Positions 35,851-47,530 of a DNA stretch of 64,000 nucleotides are shown here, in pieces. The position numbers and the translations under genes were made by a program. Origin of the DNA: Tachypleus tridentatus (taxonomy: Eukaryota; Arthropoda; Merostomata; Xiphosura; Limulidae); assembly GCF_004210375.1 (NCBI RefSeq), contig NC_134834.1, positions 11,579,857 through 11,643,856 of the forward strand. Direction: 5' to 3'. The stretch's first letter is position 1, and each line of letters starts with the position of its first letter. Below the pieces are notes generated by a model. That model saw nothing but the letters and a program-made list of their open reading frames with translations. It searched no databases and was not told the DNA's origin.

Positions 35851-37541
35851 AACTGAAGTTTGCTTCTCTTTAGCCATAAAATTAGGTACAAATATTCATC
35901 AAATACAAAATGTGTAAGTCTTTTCTTTTATGCAGCTGGTGTAAGATGTTGTACGAATTGCTTCACACAAACAGGTTTGAACCAATAACAGCTACATCGA
36001 CATATGAATTACGACAATGAAAATGGAGATAGACACATCTGGAGCTCTGGTGAGAAAACTGGATGAACATGTATATTCGTTAAGTAATCAAAAACAATCC
36101 GGATTTTCGCAATGTTACGTGAATATAGGGGAACATAAATAAATAATCTCTTAAAGAAATAGTTCATACTTTAGGTATTCATTTTTAGTGTCTCAACCAG
36201 CGTGTCGTCTGAATAATTCAGTAGCATCAGAACCACGAATCTTGTATCAATTTACTGCAGTGAGTAAGAGATAACGTAAAAACAGAATAGATATTATGTA
36301 CGTTATGCCAGTGTAAGGAACCTCGTATTATTTGTTTGTTTTATCGAGTTTCGTTCAGGTTTGAACTTTTTCGAAGCTAAATTTAAATTGTAGAGTGGAA
36401 ATTTACCATACTTTGTCACAATTACCAAGTTGTTGCACGGTAGTAAGAGTGAACTGAGTAACCGGTGAAACAGTCATTTTCCTGGAGCTGTGAACAAGAT
36501 AACTGACATTCAAAGAGGTTTAGCTCTACCAAATCCCCACAGAATCCATCTTTACAACCTTCTCCCAAATCACATAATTGAACGGAAGACCAAAACTCTA
36601 AAACTGCGCCAGTGGAATCTGGCTTGAGGCAAATGGAAGATCAGACAACAAAGTTTGTTGTCGTTCAACCACCGATATGACATTTCAAAAATAATACAAA
36701 GCACGTCGAAGAAGTTTGATTTGGTTAAAATGAAAGTGCACGAGCACCATCTGCACTAGCCGTCCCGAATTTAGCAGAGAATAATACTAGACGGAAGGTA
36801 GCTAGCTAGTCATCACCACCCACCGCCAAATCTCGGGCTACTCTTTCACTGAAAAAATAGTTGGATTGACCGAAACATTATAACTTCACCACGACTAAGA
36901 GGATGACCTGTTTGGTGGGACAGAGATTCGAGTTGAGAGTTCCAACTACCTGGTCATAGGTTGATGAAGTGTCTCCGTATTCGTGGTGGTCGCAGGTTAC
37001 ACTTATAATGAAAAGTCAAACATCCAAATATCAAAAAAGTGACAAGTTGTTAACCCTGCATGCGACGGAATACCATCTCTGTCTACATTCAAATTGTGGA
37101 TCCATCAAAACAAACGTTTCAGCTACATGTCCAAGTCAACATGCCAGGTCCTTCATAAGATACAACATGCCAGGTCCTCCATAAGATACAACAATGCCAG
37201 GTCCTCCATAAGATACAACTACAAATTGAAATTCATACCACACATTCGCCGAAGCCCCTGTTAAAGCACCACATGGAACTCCTTAAACCTCTGTACCATT
37301 AAGCTGTTCCAACGAACCCTCGTCCGCTCGGGTTGATGAAAGCTATGATAAAAGAGTCTGATAACGCTGACCTCAGTGCATTGAAGTCTGATAAGCAATG
37401 GTTTCTAACCATGACAAACATAATTCGTGGAGGAAGAAGGGGCTATTAGGTTATAAACAGAACCATCACAATCAGTGGAAACACTATTAACCTTATACCG
37501 TTGCTACAGATCATGAACACCTGTGTTTTGTTTATTCCTAG
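35851..37541. other. Intronic DNA with an old SINE and a small tandem repeat
   Basis: Minus-strand SINE A at about 36735-36959 is diverged (cactagccgtcccgaattta, accacccaccgccaaatctc). At 37137-37215 a ~28-bp unit (catgccaggtcctccataag) is repeated three times. A segment at 35938-35979 (cag|ctggtgtaagatg ... acag|gtttga) has splice-like borders but is too short to call. Confidence 0.5.
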
Positions 37542-37645
37542 GCTTCAACCAGCACTGGACTGCTAAGCTCATCCCAAGGACGCATACTACGTACTAATCA
37601 GCTCGTTTATTCAGCGTCACCACGTGACAATCGAACTCATAAGAG
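37542..37645 (+). CDS. Gene A, candidate exon 4
   Basis: Acceptor tttattcctag| and donor ataagag|gtacgt enclose 104 bp, open in frame from the first base: ASTSTGLLSSSQGRILRTNQ, then LVYSASPRDNRTHK, ending phase 2. Joined to the exon at 44577 it makes an uninterrupted reading (...HKR-TRHQSSLPSH). Low-complexity Ser/Thr/Arg composition; no domain recognised. Confidence 0.5.
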
Positions 37646-38298
37646 GTACGTTTTATATCCTCTGATAATAGAGATCGCAATACTAGTCTAAGGGAGTTAA
37701 GTCTTCAGAACTATACTATCGTGTTTATAAAACAAATGTTTAAAGCAATACGATTTCATTAAAAATAATTTAAACCAACAACACTTTGTTAAATAGAATA
37801 AAGTATTTCATATATTGTTTTTATAATTATTATTTTTTTTCAGATACGAAAAACTAACGGCAGTTTTCTTGTGTCCCGCATTGTGTCGTTAAAATTCAGG
37901 GTTCAATTCCACCTTTTTGTAGCTTTGCGCTGAAACAATCACAGCGCCACCTTCTGTTAACATGATAACACAAACAAAGTATAAGAATAAAAAAATATGA
38001 TAAAACAATTTTTAAAAATCAAAAAGGTTATTGGATAAAACCAGAAATGAAATAAAAACATTAAGATACAGAAGATGTCCAAGTAGTTTCCACACATCAA
38101 ACATTTCACAGACGTTATAAAAGTAACAGTTACAAGAGAATGTTTTTATATCGTTTTATTTCTCCTAGATAAGAAGGATTGCTACAAATGTATATTTAGT
38201 GATGGACACCAACAACCTGTAAAATATGTGTTTCCATAGTTCTCTTAAAACATTGGTAAACAAACAAGGAACTGAATAGTAAAGACATTCGTAGCTAT
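37646..38298. other. AT-rich intronic DNA
   Basis: Apart from a possible old type-B SINE tail at about 37865-37935 (ggttcaattccacctttttg, tagctttgcgctgaaacaat), nothing is recognised. Confidence 0.35.
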
Positions 38299-40873
38299 GT
38301 AACATTAGTTGAATACAGGACCTGAGTTATATTAGTAAAATACAGGACCTAAGTTGTACTAGTAGAATACAGGACCTAAGTTGTATTAGTAGAATACAGG
38401 ACCTAAGTTGTACTAGTAGAATACAGGACCTGAGTTGTATTAGTAGAATACAGGACTTGAGTTGTATCAGTAGAATACAGGACCTGAGTTGTACTAGTGG
38501 AATACAGGACCTGATTTGTATTAGTAGAATACAGTACCTAAGTTGTACTAGTAGAATACAGGACCTAAGTTGTATCAGTAGAATACAGGACCTGAGTTGT
38601 ATTAGTAGAATACAGGACCTGAGTTGTACTAGTAGAATACAGGACCTGAGTTGTATTAGTAGAATACAGGACCTAAGTTGTACTAATAGAATACAGGACC
38701 TGAGTTGTATTAGTAGAATACAGAACCTGAGTTGTACTAGTAGAATACAGGACCTAAGTTGTATAAGTAGAATACAGGACCTAAGTTGTGTTAGTAGAAT
38801 ACAGGACTTCAGTTATATTAGTAGAATGCAGGACCTAAGTTGTATTAGTAGAATACAGAATCAGAGTTGTACTAGTAGAATACAGGACCTGAGTTGTAAT
38901 AGTAGAATACAGGACTTGAGTTGTATTTGCAGAACACAGGACCCGAGTTGTACTAGTGGAATACAGGACCCGATTTGTATTAGTAGAATACAGTACCCAA
39001 GTTGTACTAGTAGAATACAGGACCTAAGTTGTATCAGTAGAATACAGGACCCAGTTGTATTAGTAGAATACAGGACCTGAATTGTACCAGTAGAATACAG
39101 GACCCAAGTTGTATCTGCAGAATACAGGACCCGGAGTTGTATTAGTAGAATACAGGGACCTGAGTTGTACATAGTAGAATACAGGACCTGAGTTGTATTA
39201 GTAGAATACAGGACCCTAGTTGTACCTAATAGAATACAGTACCTGAGTTGTATTAGTAGAATGCAGAACCTGAGTTGTACTAGTAGAATACAGGACCCAA
39301 GTTGTATAAGTAGAATACAGGACCTAAGTTGTACTAGTAGAATACAGGACCTAAGTTGTACTAGTAGAATACAGGACCTAAGTTGTATCAGTAGAATACA
39401 GGACCTAAGTTGTGTTAGTAGAATGCAGGACCTAGGTTGTATTAGTAGAATACAGAATCTGAGTTGTACTAGTAGAATACAGGACCTGGGTTATAGTAAA
39501 GAGAATACAGTACCCAAGTTGTATTAGTAGAATACAGAATCTGAGTTGTACTAGTAGAATACAGGACCTGAGTTGTATTAGTAGAATACAGGACTTGAGT
39601 TGTATTTGTAGAATACAGGACCTGAGTTGTACTAGTGGAATACAGGACCTGATTTGTATTAGTAGAATACAGTACCTAAGTTGTACTAGTAGAATACAGG
39701 ACCTAAGTTGTATCAGTAGAATACAGGACCTGAGTTGTATTAGTAGAATACAGGACCTGAATTGTACTAGCAGTAGAATACAGGACCTAAGTTGTATCAG
39801 TAGAATACAGGACCTGAGTTGTATTAGTAGAATACAGGACCTGAGTTGTACTAGTAGAATACAGGACCCAAGTTGTATTAGTAGAATACAGGACCCTGGT
39901 TGTACTAATAGAATACAGTACCTGAGTTGTATTAGTAGAATGCAGAACCTGAGTTGTACTAGTAGAATACAGGACCCTTGCTGTATAAGTAGAATACAGG
40001 ACCTAAGTTGACACTAGTAGAATACAGGACCTAAGTTGTACTAGTAGAATACAGGACCTAAGTTGTATCAGCAGAATACAGGACCTGAGTTGTGTTAGTA
40101 GAATGCAGGACCTAAGTTGTACTAGTAGAATACAGAATCTGAGTTGTACTAGTAGAATACAGGACCTGAGTTATATTAATAGAATACAGTACCTAAGTAG
40201 TATTAGTAGAATACAGTACCTAAGTAGTATTAATAGAATACAGTACCTAAGTAGTAGTAGTAGAATACAGGACCTAAGTAGTATTAATAGAATACAGTAC
40301 CTAAGTAGTATTAATAGAATACAGGACCCGAGTTATAATATTAATGAATACAGCGCCTAAAGTAGTATTAGTAGAATACAGGACCTGAGTTGTTCTAGTA
40401 GAATTCAGTACCTGATTTGTATTAGCAGAATACAGGACCCAAGTTTTACTAGTAGAATACAGGACCCGAGTTGTACAGTAGAATACAGGACCTGAGTTGT
40501 ATTAGTAGAATACAGGACCTGAGTTGTACTAGTAGAATACAGGACCTGAGTTGTATTAGTAGAATACAGGACCTGAGTTGTACTAGTAGAATACAGGACC
40601 TAAGTTGTATCAGTAGAATACAGAACCTGAGTTATATTAATAGAATACAGTACCTAAGTAGTATTAGTAGAATACAGTACTTAAGTAGTATTAATAGAAT
40701 ACAGTACCTAAGTAGTATTAGTAGAATACAGTACCTAAGTAGTAGTAGTAGAATACAGTACCTAAGTAGTATTAATAGAATACAGGACCTAAGTAGTATT
40801 AATAGAATACAGGACCTAAATAGTATTAATAGAATACAGTACTTAAGTAGTATCAGTAGAATACAGGACCTAT
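38299..40873. repeat. Minisatellite, 27-bp unit
   Basis: About 95 copies of ctgagttgtattagtagaat plus acaggac. Because 27 is divisible by 3, one frame reads a 9-residue cycle (SCISRIQDL) for up to 207 codons; this is a repeat artefact without exon borders. A recognisable block (gtactagtgg followed by a gattt unit and an acagtac unit) recurs at about 38490, 38950 and 39630, so larger blocks were duplicated. Toward 40200-40860 the unit changes to cctaagtagtattaatagaa. Confidence 0.93.
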
Positions 40874-42548
40874 GTTTCAGTTAAATACAATTCATACAGA
40901 TTGAATGAAGCTAAATTGTCACTCAGAACTTATTAATTAAGTTCTATTAGCCTGTAACACATCTGTTATGAGGTGAATGTAATACACAAGTTTGTAATGT
41001 GTTATCCGTGTTTGTTCATGGGATTTAACTGTTAGATTTTTTATACCTATGTGATTTCCCGTGGGTAAAGAAATATACCTCATGTACGTTCTTCACTTAC
41101 CTTTGACCCAGACACGCGTGACCTTGTGATTAGCGTGTCGAGCTCGAACTTGTAAGGTCGAAGGTTTGAACCACGAAATGTCAGTTTAGTACTCTCGGCT
41201 ATTGGGAAAGAAGGTCGTTTTAACTGTGACGGTCAGTTTCCAAACTGTATAATAGGCAGAAGGTACTTTTTGGCGGATTTCGTTCCTTTTGGTCAGCATT
41301 TCTAAATTAGAGCTGGCTAGATATGAATTCTAGACATCTGTGACGTGATTTAGTTTGTGTCACGTTGAGAAAATGGCTTCCATTCATTATCACAGTATTT
41401 TTAAAACATTGAACGTGAAGTTATTGTTTGTTCAAGAATATAAATAACTTCAAGATTTATTCCTTTGAATGTGACATCATGAACTACGTAAACAATTCCC
41501 AACACTGAGTTTTAAAAGAAATTCCCCAGTTTTCATAGAGGTCGCTTCTTATGACAGAGATCTTTAACAACGAAAAAAAAAATGGAGGTACATTTCCCGC
41601 CGTATTTGTCAGCATCAATCAATCAGAAATATAAAAGTTTTACGTTCTAGTTTGGATAAATTGTTTTCGTGATAAGCGAGGCTTAACCTCGAAATGAAGT
41701 TACTTTAAAAGACAATAACCATAGATTTTGAAATATCATACTAGTCTTCTTGAAGGTAAAAACTGAGGATCAAAAAACGACTCAGTTCAATCACAAAAAA
41801 AGAAGTCTTTACTTAGAATGTTCTGTTGTTTGATTTGATTGGCTGGTAAAACTGTTTGTTTTTTTTTATGTGTAACGTGATCTACCTCTTTTATGATGTT
41901 CTTGTTTTATTACATTCTGTTAAGCTGTTTGTTTTACGTGTCAGTAAACTGCTGCTGTATACAAAATCACGTTTTTCAGTTTTCAGTAAGTATAGCCGAT
42001 AAGTAATTTTTTGAATACGCCCGCTCTAACTCACGCAGTTTCCTGTAAAACAACGACTCAGCTTCAGGAACGACACAAATAATGCTTCGTGATGCAAAAC
42101 ATTAATATATTCAGAGTACACTGATGTGTCCACATCTGGGATTTAGAATTTCCAAGATAGGGAGTATCCCTTACATGTGATTGTTATGAAAAATAAAAGA
42201 ACGGATCAATTCGGGCCACCAGGACCATCCTGAGAGAGACCTACAACAAGTCGTGCCAAGTTGTAATAAGCAAAGTGTCTTGTAACAGATGAGAAACAAC
42301 GATCACAAATGTCAGTGTCAAAAGTGTTGTAATAGTCTAAAATGAACATATCACCACAATCATGGTTCCGTAACCAAACACAATTTATTCACCATAACAA
42401 TTCTTAGAAATAAATTCAATACCGTTCAGAAACAAATGTCTGTCCGAGACTCCACACAAATATTAATAAACAGTTTATCATAAATGGGAATAAATCAGTA
42501 ATAATGAAATCACGAAAAAAAACAGAAAGAAAAACTTAATTTCAAAAG
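40874..42548. other. Unique DNA with one probable old SINE
   Basis: At about 41108-41340 a plus-strand segment has a tRNA-like head (gtgaccttgtgattagcgtg), a B-box-like ggtttgaacc and tgacggtcagtttccaaact, resembling a highly diverged SINE A. The rest (41340-42548) shows no gene. Confidence 0.45.
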
Positions 42549-42824
42549 TTTGTTTGTTTGTTTGTTTGTTTTGGAATTTCGCACAAAGCTACTCGAGGGC
42601 TATCTGTGCTAGCCGTCCCTAATTTAGCAGTGTAAGACTAGAGGGAAGGCAGCTAGTCATCACCACCCACCGCCAACTCTTGGGCTACTCTTTACCAACG
42701 AATAGTGGGATTGACCGTCACATTATACACCCCACGGCTGGGAGGGGAGGAATGTTTAGCGCGACGCGGGCAACCCGCGACTCTTCATTAAGTCGCACGC
42801 CTTACGCGCTCGGCCATGCCGGGC
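42549..42824 (-). repeat. tRNA-derived SINE, long type A
   Basis: Full-length minus-strand copy with a long (TTTG)n tail at its left end. The head end (ctcggccatgccgggc) is intact, but the B-box region is damaged (gggcaacccgcgac). Confidence 0.9.
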
Positions 42825-42947
42825 CATACTTCAAAAGAAAACCAAACACAATATTCGAACAATATCTCTTTATGTCGCTCATAATACTGATAACAATATC
42901 GAGTGAGAAACAGTAACAAATGTGCCCTTCAATACTTTTCTCAAGAG

Positions 42948-43192
42948 GTTCGGCATAATCTGAGGGTCGCGGGTTCGAATCCCCATCGCACCAAACTTGC
43001 TCGCCCTTTCAGCCATGGAGGCGTTATAATGTGACGGTCAATCCCGCTATTCATTCGTAAAAGAGTAGCCCAAGAGTTGGCGGTGGGTGGTGATGACTCG
43101 CTGCCTTCCCTCTAGTCTTACACTGCTAAATTAGGGACGGCTAGCGCAGATAGCTATCGTGTAGCTTGTGTGAAAAAAACAAACAATCAAAC
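42948..43192 (+). repeat. 5'-truncated SINE (type A)
   Basis: Starts within the tRNA head (cataatctgagggtcgcggg), keeps the B box (ggttcgaatcc) and full body, and ends with an A/C-rich tail. Orientation is opposite to the copy 125 bp upstream. Confidence 0.88.
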
Positions 43193-44576
43193 TGCCTCAT
43201 GATTTTCTATCTCTTAGTAAAGCTTCTTGTAGGACATTCATTCACAGAGTAGGTCACGGGAGTACATCTCATGTGATCATAGATTTACATATTTTTCTGA
43301 TACATCCACAGTAAATGTACAACCGTAATAATAAAATTAAAATTTGCCATCTCACAGTGTCTATACGTTCGTAACATAATCAGAGAAGATCTCTGTCTGG
43401 ATAACTGACATAGTCTTTCAAATTTACACAAGTTCCTTGCGCTACACAATCGTTCAACTAATGAAAACAGGTAAAAATAGTCGTCATAATAAAGTTCAGT
43501 ATTCATGTATATACCTTAAGCATACATACCAGTCCAGTAGCCCGATCTGTACCAATAGATTTCTGTTCAATCAGGTTGAGTGAAAGTGGCTTTGGCAAAC
43601 TGCCATTGTAATACGCCATCATGTATGGATTATGGAACCCCTGCTGGTAAGAGTTGTGCGTTTTGGACAAGACCAGCTTTTGACAGATAGAAGACGGTCA
43701 TACGTAACGGCATGGAGTGTTACTATGAAGTTAAGGCTTGGTTTAGATATTAGGTTAAGAATATATTTTAAGCTGGATTAACTTAAGTTTCATTATGGTT
43801 ATTTTTGGTTAAGGTTAAGTTTAGCTTGCCTAAATTAGGTTATTGTTAACTTGAATTAAGCGTAAATAACGTAAGGTTAAAAAATAAGGTTTGGGTTTAG
43901 TTAAAAACAGATGAAATACAAACATAAATTAGCAAGCCCCACATCAAAGAAATAGTAGTAGTCCATAAACCTAAACATGCTACACAGTCTTGAGTAATAC
44001 TTTAATACCCCCTAAACAGCGGGAATATTGTAGGTGGCAGCATTGATTGATGATGGACGCCTTTTTAGGGTTATAAGACAGCGGTTGTTATTGCTTTTAA
44101 TGCAGAGCTAAACAATGGATGATACGTGCTTTGTGCAACGCAAAGAATCAAACTCTGGTATTTAACGTTGTAAGTTCGTCACCTCACAGCTGATCCACCA
44201 GGGAAAAATAGAATAGAAATCGTAAAACGACGTTCCTACAGATACGATGAAAACACTAATTTCCAAAATAAATATCCCTTACTCTGTTCAGAACTCGATC
44301 AATAAGTACTTCATCTACCGATCGTCTTTTCTAACTAAAATCTAATTCTTTTAAAAAATAATTTGTTTTCGAATATGAAACGATCTTGCAAGCAGCAAGT
44401 TTCAGAGTTAACTCGGGACTTTTATTTTTCTAATTCAAATATTTTTTTTTTATTTAAGTATTTTTATGTTACTCAACTGGCAATCAAAACCAATAACATT
44501 AACAAACAATAACTCGCAGTTTTATGTTTTTATAAGTAAGCTAAATGTATGGTCGTTCTTTGTATATATCTTCTAG
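43193..44576. other. Intronic DNA, a possible type-C SINE relic
   Basis: 43730-43910 is rich in ggttaag/taggtt motifs without regular period. About 44115-44212 resembles a decayed type-C SINE on the minus strand (gcaacgcaaagaatcaaact, gttgtaagttcgtcacc). No exon recognised. Confidence 0.35.
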
Positions 44577-44629
44577 AACACGACACCAGTCATCTCTACC
44601 AAGTCATGATTCTATATCTAAACTTACAG
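44577..44629 (+). CDS. Gene A, candidate exon 5
   Basis: Acceptor atatcttctag| and donor cttacag|gtgagt enclose 53 bp. Entering in phase 2 it reads (R)TRHQSSLPSHDSISKLT and leaves in phase 1, joining to the exon at 44913 as Gly (G|GT). Phase agreement on both sides supports it although it is short. Its 3' half and splice donor belong to a three-copy tandem repeat. Confidence 0.55.
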
Positions 44630-44747
44630 GTGAGTTAATGTTATGACTTGTTACCCATTCATGATTCTATATCTAAACTTACAGGTGAGTTAATGATGTA
44701 ACTTGTTACCCAGTCATGATTCTACATCTAAACCTACAAGGTAAATT
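44600..44747. repeat. 55-bp tandem repeat covering an exon end and splice donor
   Basis: Three units with catgattctatatctaaact at 44605, 44660 and 44715, period 55. The first unit is the end of exon 5 plus its donor (acag|gtgagt). The second repeats both exactly. The third has drifted (cctacaag|gtaaat). Two extra donor-like sites therefore follow the real one. Confidence 0.85.
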
Positions 44748-44912
44748 ACTGATTTACTCTGTATAACGAAATGAACAGATAAAGTCAGGATTCAGTAGTT
44801 AAGCCTCAAGGTGAATCGAACTCTGAGTTTACAAATAGTGAGATCTAACGCCATCTGTAGTGTAGAAACGTGTTGTATTCTTAATATAAAGGATTTTTAT
44901 CCACTTTAACAG

Positions 44913-44991
44913 GTGTCAGTCTTGATGTGAGGGATCTCAAAAGGTGAGGAACATCCGAGCTTCCAGCTCCTCCTCAGAATCATCTCAACAA
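44913..44991 (+). CDS. Gene A, candidate exon 6
   Basis: Acceptor ccactttaacag|. From phase 1 it reads GVSLDVRDLK, then an AAAA run, then in the neighbouring frame VRNIRASSSSSESSQQ up to donor caacaa|gtgagt at 44991/44992. A one-base loss in the A run would join the two. An alternative donor aaaag|gtgagg at 44943/44944 exists, but its phase does not suit the next exon. Confidence 0.45.
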
Positions 44992-45683
44992 GTGAGTGGC
45001 TGCACCGGACGTCTCACTTATCTGATATTACGAATAGTTAGATGATAAACACCATTCGATTAATAAGGCATTTACTATAAATTATATGTAAATATTCAAA
45101 TAAAAATTTAAAAGAAAAATTCCCAAATTCTGATAGAATGAAAGGGTAAATAAGGACACTTAATATACACTTCACAGACACATGATTCGGGCGTTGGCTA
45201 ATGGTTAATGTATTAAATTGTGAACCCGATAATCCATGGTTGGAGTCCGTTGCCAGAAAAAAAATGTGTGCTTTGCTATAAGAGTGACAGTCAGATCCGA
45301 ATACTTGATTAGAAGGATGAACAGTAATGATAAACAAACAAAACAATTCTGACAACAAAAGAATCGAAGAAAACTACATCTCACAGTTTGTTTACTCACG
45401 GTTTATACGAAAGTGGAATCCCTGTAAAATTTTTGTTGAATTTTTACATCTAATTTCGACTTATTAAGACATTATTATATCCGACGTAAATTCTCCACAA
45501 TTGGAAAATATACGTATGAAAGTACACTTTCTTTATTACTGAGGACAAATGGAATTCCTATGGTATGCCCAACACGGGTACCTGAACCCAGTTTTTAGCC
45601 TTAAAACTTACAGATGTGCCACTAGAAACATTTCTCTTCTAATGGCAAAGTAGCCAAGTGAAAACTTATTTGTTTTCTTCCAG

Positions 45684-46073
45684 ACATTAGAAGATATTTC
45701 CCCAGTTTTGGGTTATCAGAATGTGATACGTCATGGATGACATCAATATCTAGGGTTCACTCTTCCACCGATTTTCCTGATGAGATAAATCATGGCTCAG
45801 AAGGAAAATACGAAAAACAGAAAGAGATTATAGTAGCTGTAAAGACAACTCGAAAATTCGTTCTTATATTCCAAAAAACACAATAGAAAATGAAAACCCA
45901 GAAACATCGAACGGAACTGACATCACGTGTGATCCAGAAGAGCCATCCAGTGAAAATGAAGATGCAATGATGACGTTGCTTCTTAATCTGTCACGTCCTG
46001 CCAGAGAATGCTGGGAAATTTATCAGAAGCTTCGACAAGAAGGCCTAAAAGTACCCTTCAAAACTTTGAACAG
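45684..46073 (+). CDS. Gene A, candidate exon 7 (long)
   Basis: Acceptor ttttcttccag| and donor tgaacag|gtaaat enclose 390 bp. Coding character is clear: the left half reads RRYFPSFGLSECDTSWMTSI, then SRVHSSTDFPDEINHGSEG. Near 45825 the frame shifts by one, and the right half reads PKNTIENENPETSNGTDITC, then ENEDAMMTLLLNLSRPAREC, then WEIYQKLRQEGLKVPFKTLN. The compact conserved-looking C-terminal part (PARECWEIYQKLRQEGLKVP) is probably the functional core. I do not recognise the family. At least one single-base error is needed to keep a continuous frame. Confidence 0.6.
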
Positions 46074-46957
46074 GTAAATATCTCAAGCGTTTTGTCGACA
46101 TGTTTCAACCTTGTAAAGATAACCATACTTTGATGTTTATTTCAAGTGTTCTGATGTTTTAAAGAAATGAAACATTGACGGTTTAACAGATTTTCGTCTT
46201 CGTGATCAACATGTTAATTTATTTATAGGTAATGTATTGCTGTTGATGCTTAAAAATAATAAATAATTGATGTTAAAATAGATGAATAAAGTTGTGTTAC
46301 TAACCCTAATTGTAGTTTGTAAACGACTCATTTTACATTCACAGAAATAACTCTCTATCAATTTAATCTTGTTCAAACTATAACAGTTGTAGTTCATGTA
46401 GTTTGGCAGTATAAATATCGTCTGGCTAGATGAGGTCTGGTACTGGGTGCAAGTCGTCAAAATATATGACATATATATAGTGTGGTTGGCATATTTTAAT
46501 ACAGTCTTATTTCCTTTCACCAATACGTTCTTGGAAGAGCACAAACCAAACAGTAATTTTACAGCGTTATCAACAAAACGTGTTTTTCGAGTTTTATTTC
46601 TTACTAAGAGCAGTGTATTTATTTATTCTTATGGCAAAGTTAGGCCATCTGCCACCGTTTCTAATTTTGAAGTACTGAACAGAAGGAAGTCAGCATTACT
46701 GTCAATCATGCTAAGAGATCGACTGTCATTCGTATAATTCACCCACACCTTAAATTACGAGCAATGGACACTATTAACAAAATAGATAAACATGTTTAAC
46801 ACTCAACTTTCCGTTTCGTTTTATAATTTTAAATTTTCTTAATAAAACCGAAACTAAATATGCATATATGTATACGTTGTCAAATATTGATTGTTGTAAC
46901 GCTATTGGACAAATGAAGAAAGTATGTTATTTTTACGATATTTTAATTGGATTTCAG
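46074..46957. other. Last intron of gene A
   Basis: AT-rich with no repeats recognised. Frames on either strand here show no coding character. Confidence 0.45.
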
Positions 46958-47021
46958 GGCTTTATTGACACCAACAGAGATGCGGGAATTAAACGAATTA
47001 AAAGAAGCTCAAACCACGTGA
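46958..47021 (+). CDS. Gene A, candidate terminal exon
   Basis: Acceptor attggatttcag|. It enters in the phase left by the exon ending at 46073 (AG|G gives Arg) and reads ALLTPTEMRELNELKEAQTT followed by TGA. Joined to the previous exon this gives FKTLNRALLTPTEMRE without a break, the strongest internal evidence that these exons are real. Confidence 0.65.
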
Positions 47022-47171
47022 CAAAACGACCTCGTTTTTGATTGGAATTTATTTCAAGAAAGAGGAGTGACGACTTTAAAGAACGAAAAGAACATAGAAT
47101 ATAAGTGTTGGTTTAATACATTGTTTGAGTATATTCTATAATAAGAAGTACTTATTTCTATCTTATGTAAC

Positions 47172-47177
47172 AATAAA
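47172..47177 (+). promoter_or_regulatory. Polyadenylation signal AATAAA for gene A
   Basis: AATAAA lies 151 bp after the stop codon at 47019-47021; a second aataaa follows about 20 bp later. It fits a short 3' untranslated region. Confidence 0.55.
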
Positions 47178-47353
47178 AGTTTAATTAAAATAAATCATTG
47201 TAGTTCACAACAGACCACCAGGTGATTTTTCTTATAAAATAATCACGACTATCAATGAATTTCTATTTATGTTTTTGTTTTCTTTATTATTTTGGTGTCC
47301 GAAAAATATGGAACCAAAGGTGGTTTGTAGCTTTTCGTAAGGAAGATACACGC

Positions 47354-47530
47354 GCGTTGTAATGTGACGGTCAATCCCACTGTGCGTTGGTAAAAGAGTA
47401 ACCCAAGAGTTGGCGGTGGGTAGTGATGACTAGCTGCCTTCCTTCTAGTCTTACACTGCTAAATTAGGGACGGTTAGCGCAGATAGCCCTCGTGTATCTT
47501 TGCGCAAAAATTGAAAATAAACAAACAAAC
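47354..47530 (+). repeat. 5'-truncated SINE (type A)
   Basis: The tRNA head is missing. The body starts at gttgtaatgtgacggtcaat and ends gaaaataaacaaacaaac. It lies about 180 bp after the poly(A) signal of gene A. Confidence 0.88.

Noticed and set aside
38457-40884. Frames reading SCISRIQDL repeats, and an opposite-strand frame
   Set aside because: The repeat length of 27 is divisible by 3, so a stop-free register stays open. No flanking coding sequence.
43730-43910. Possible interstitial telomeric repeat (arthropod TTAGG)
   Set aside because: Only scattered ggttaag/taggtt motifs; no consecutive TTAGG units.
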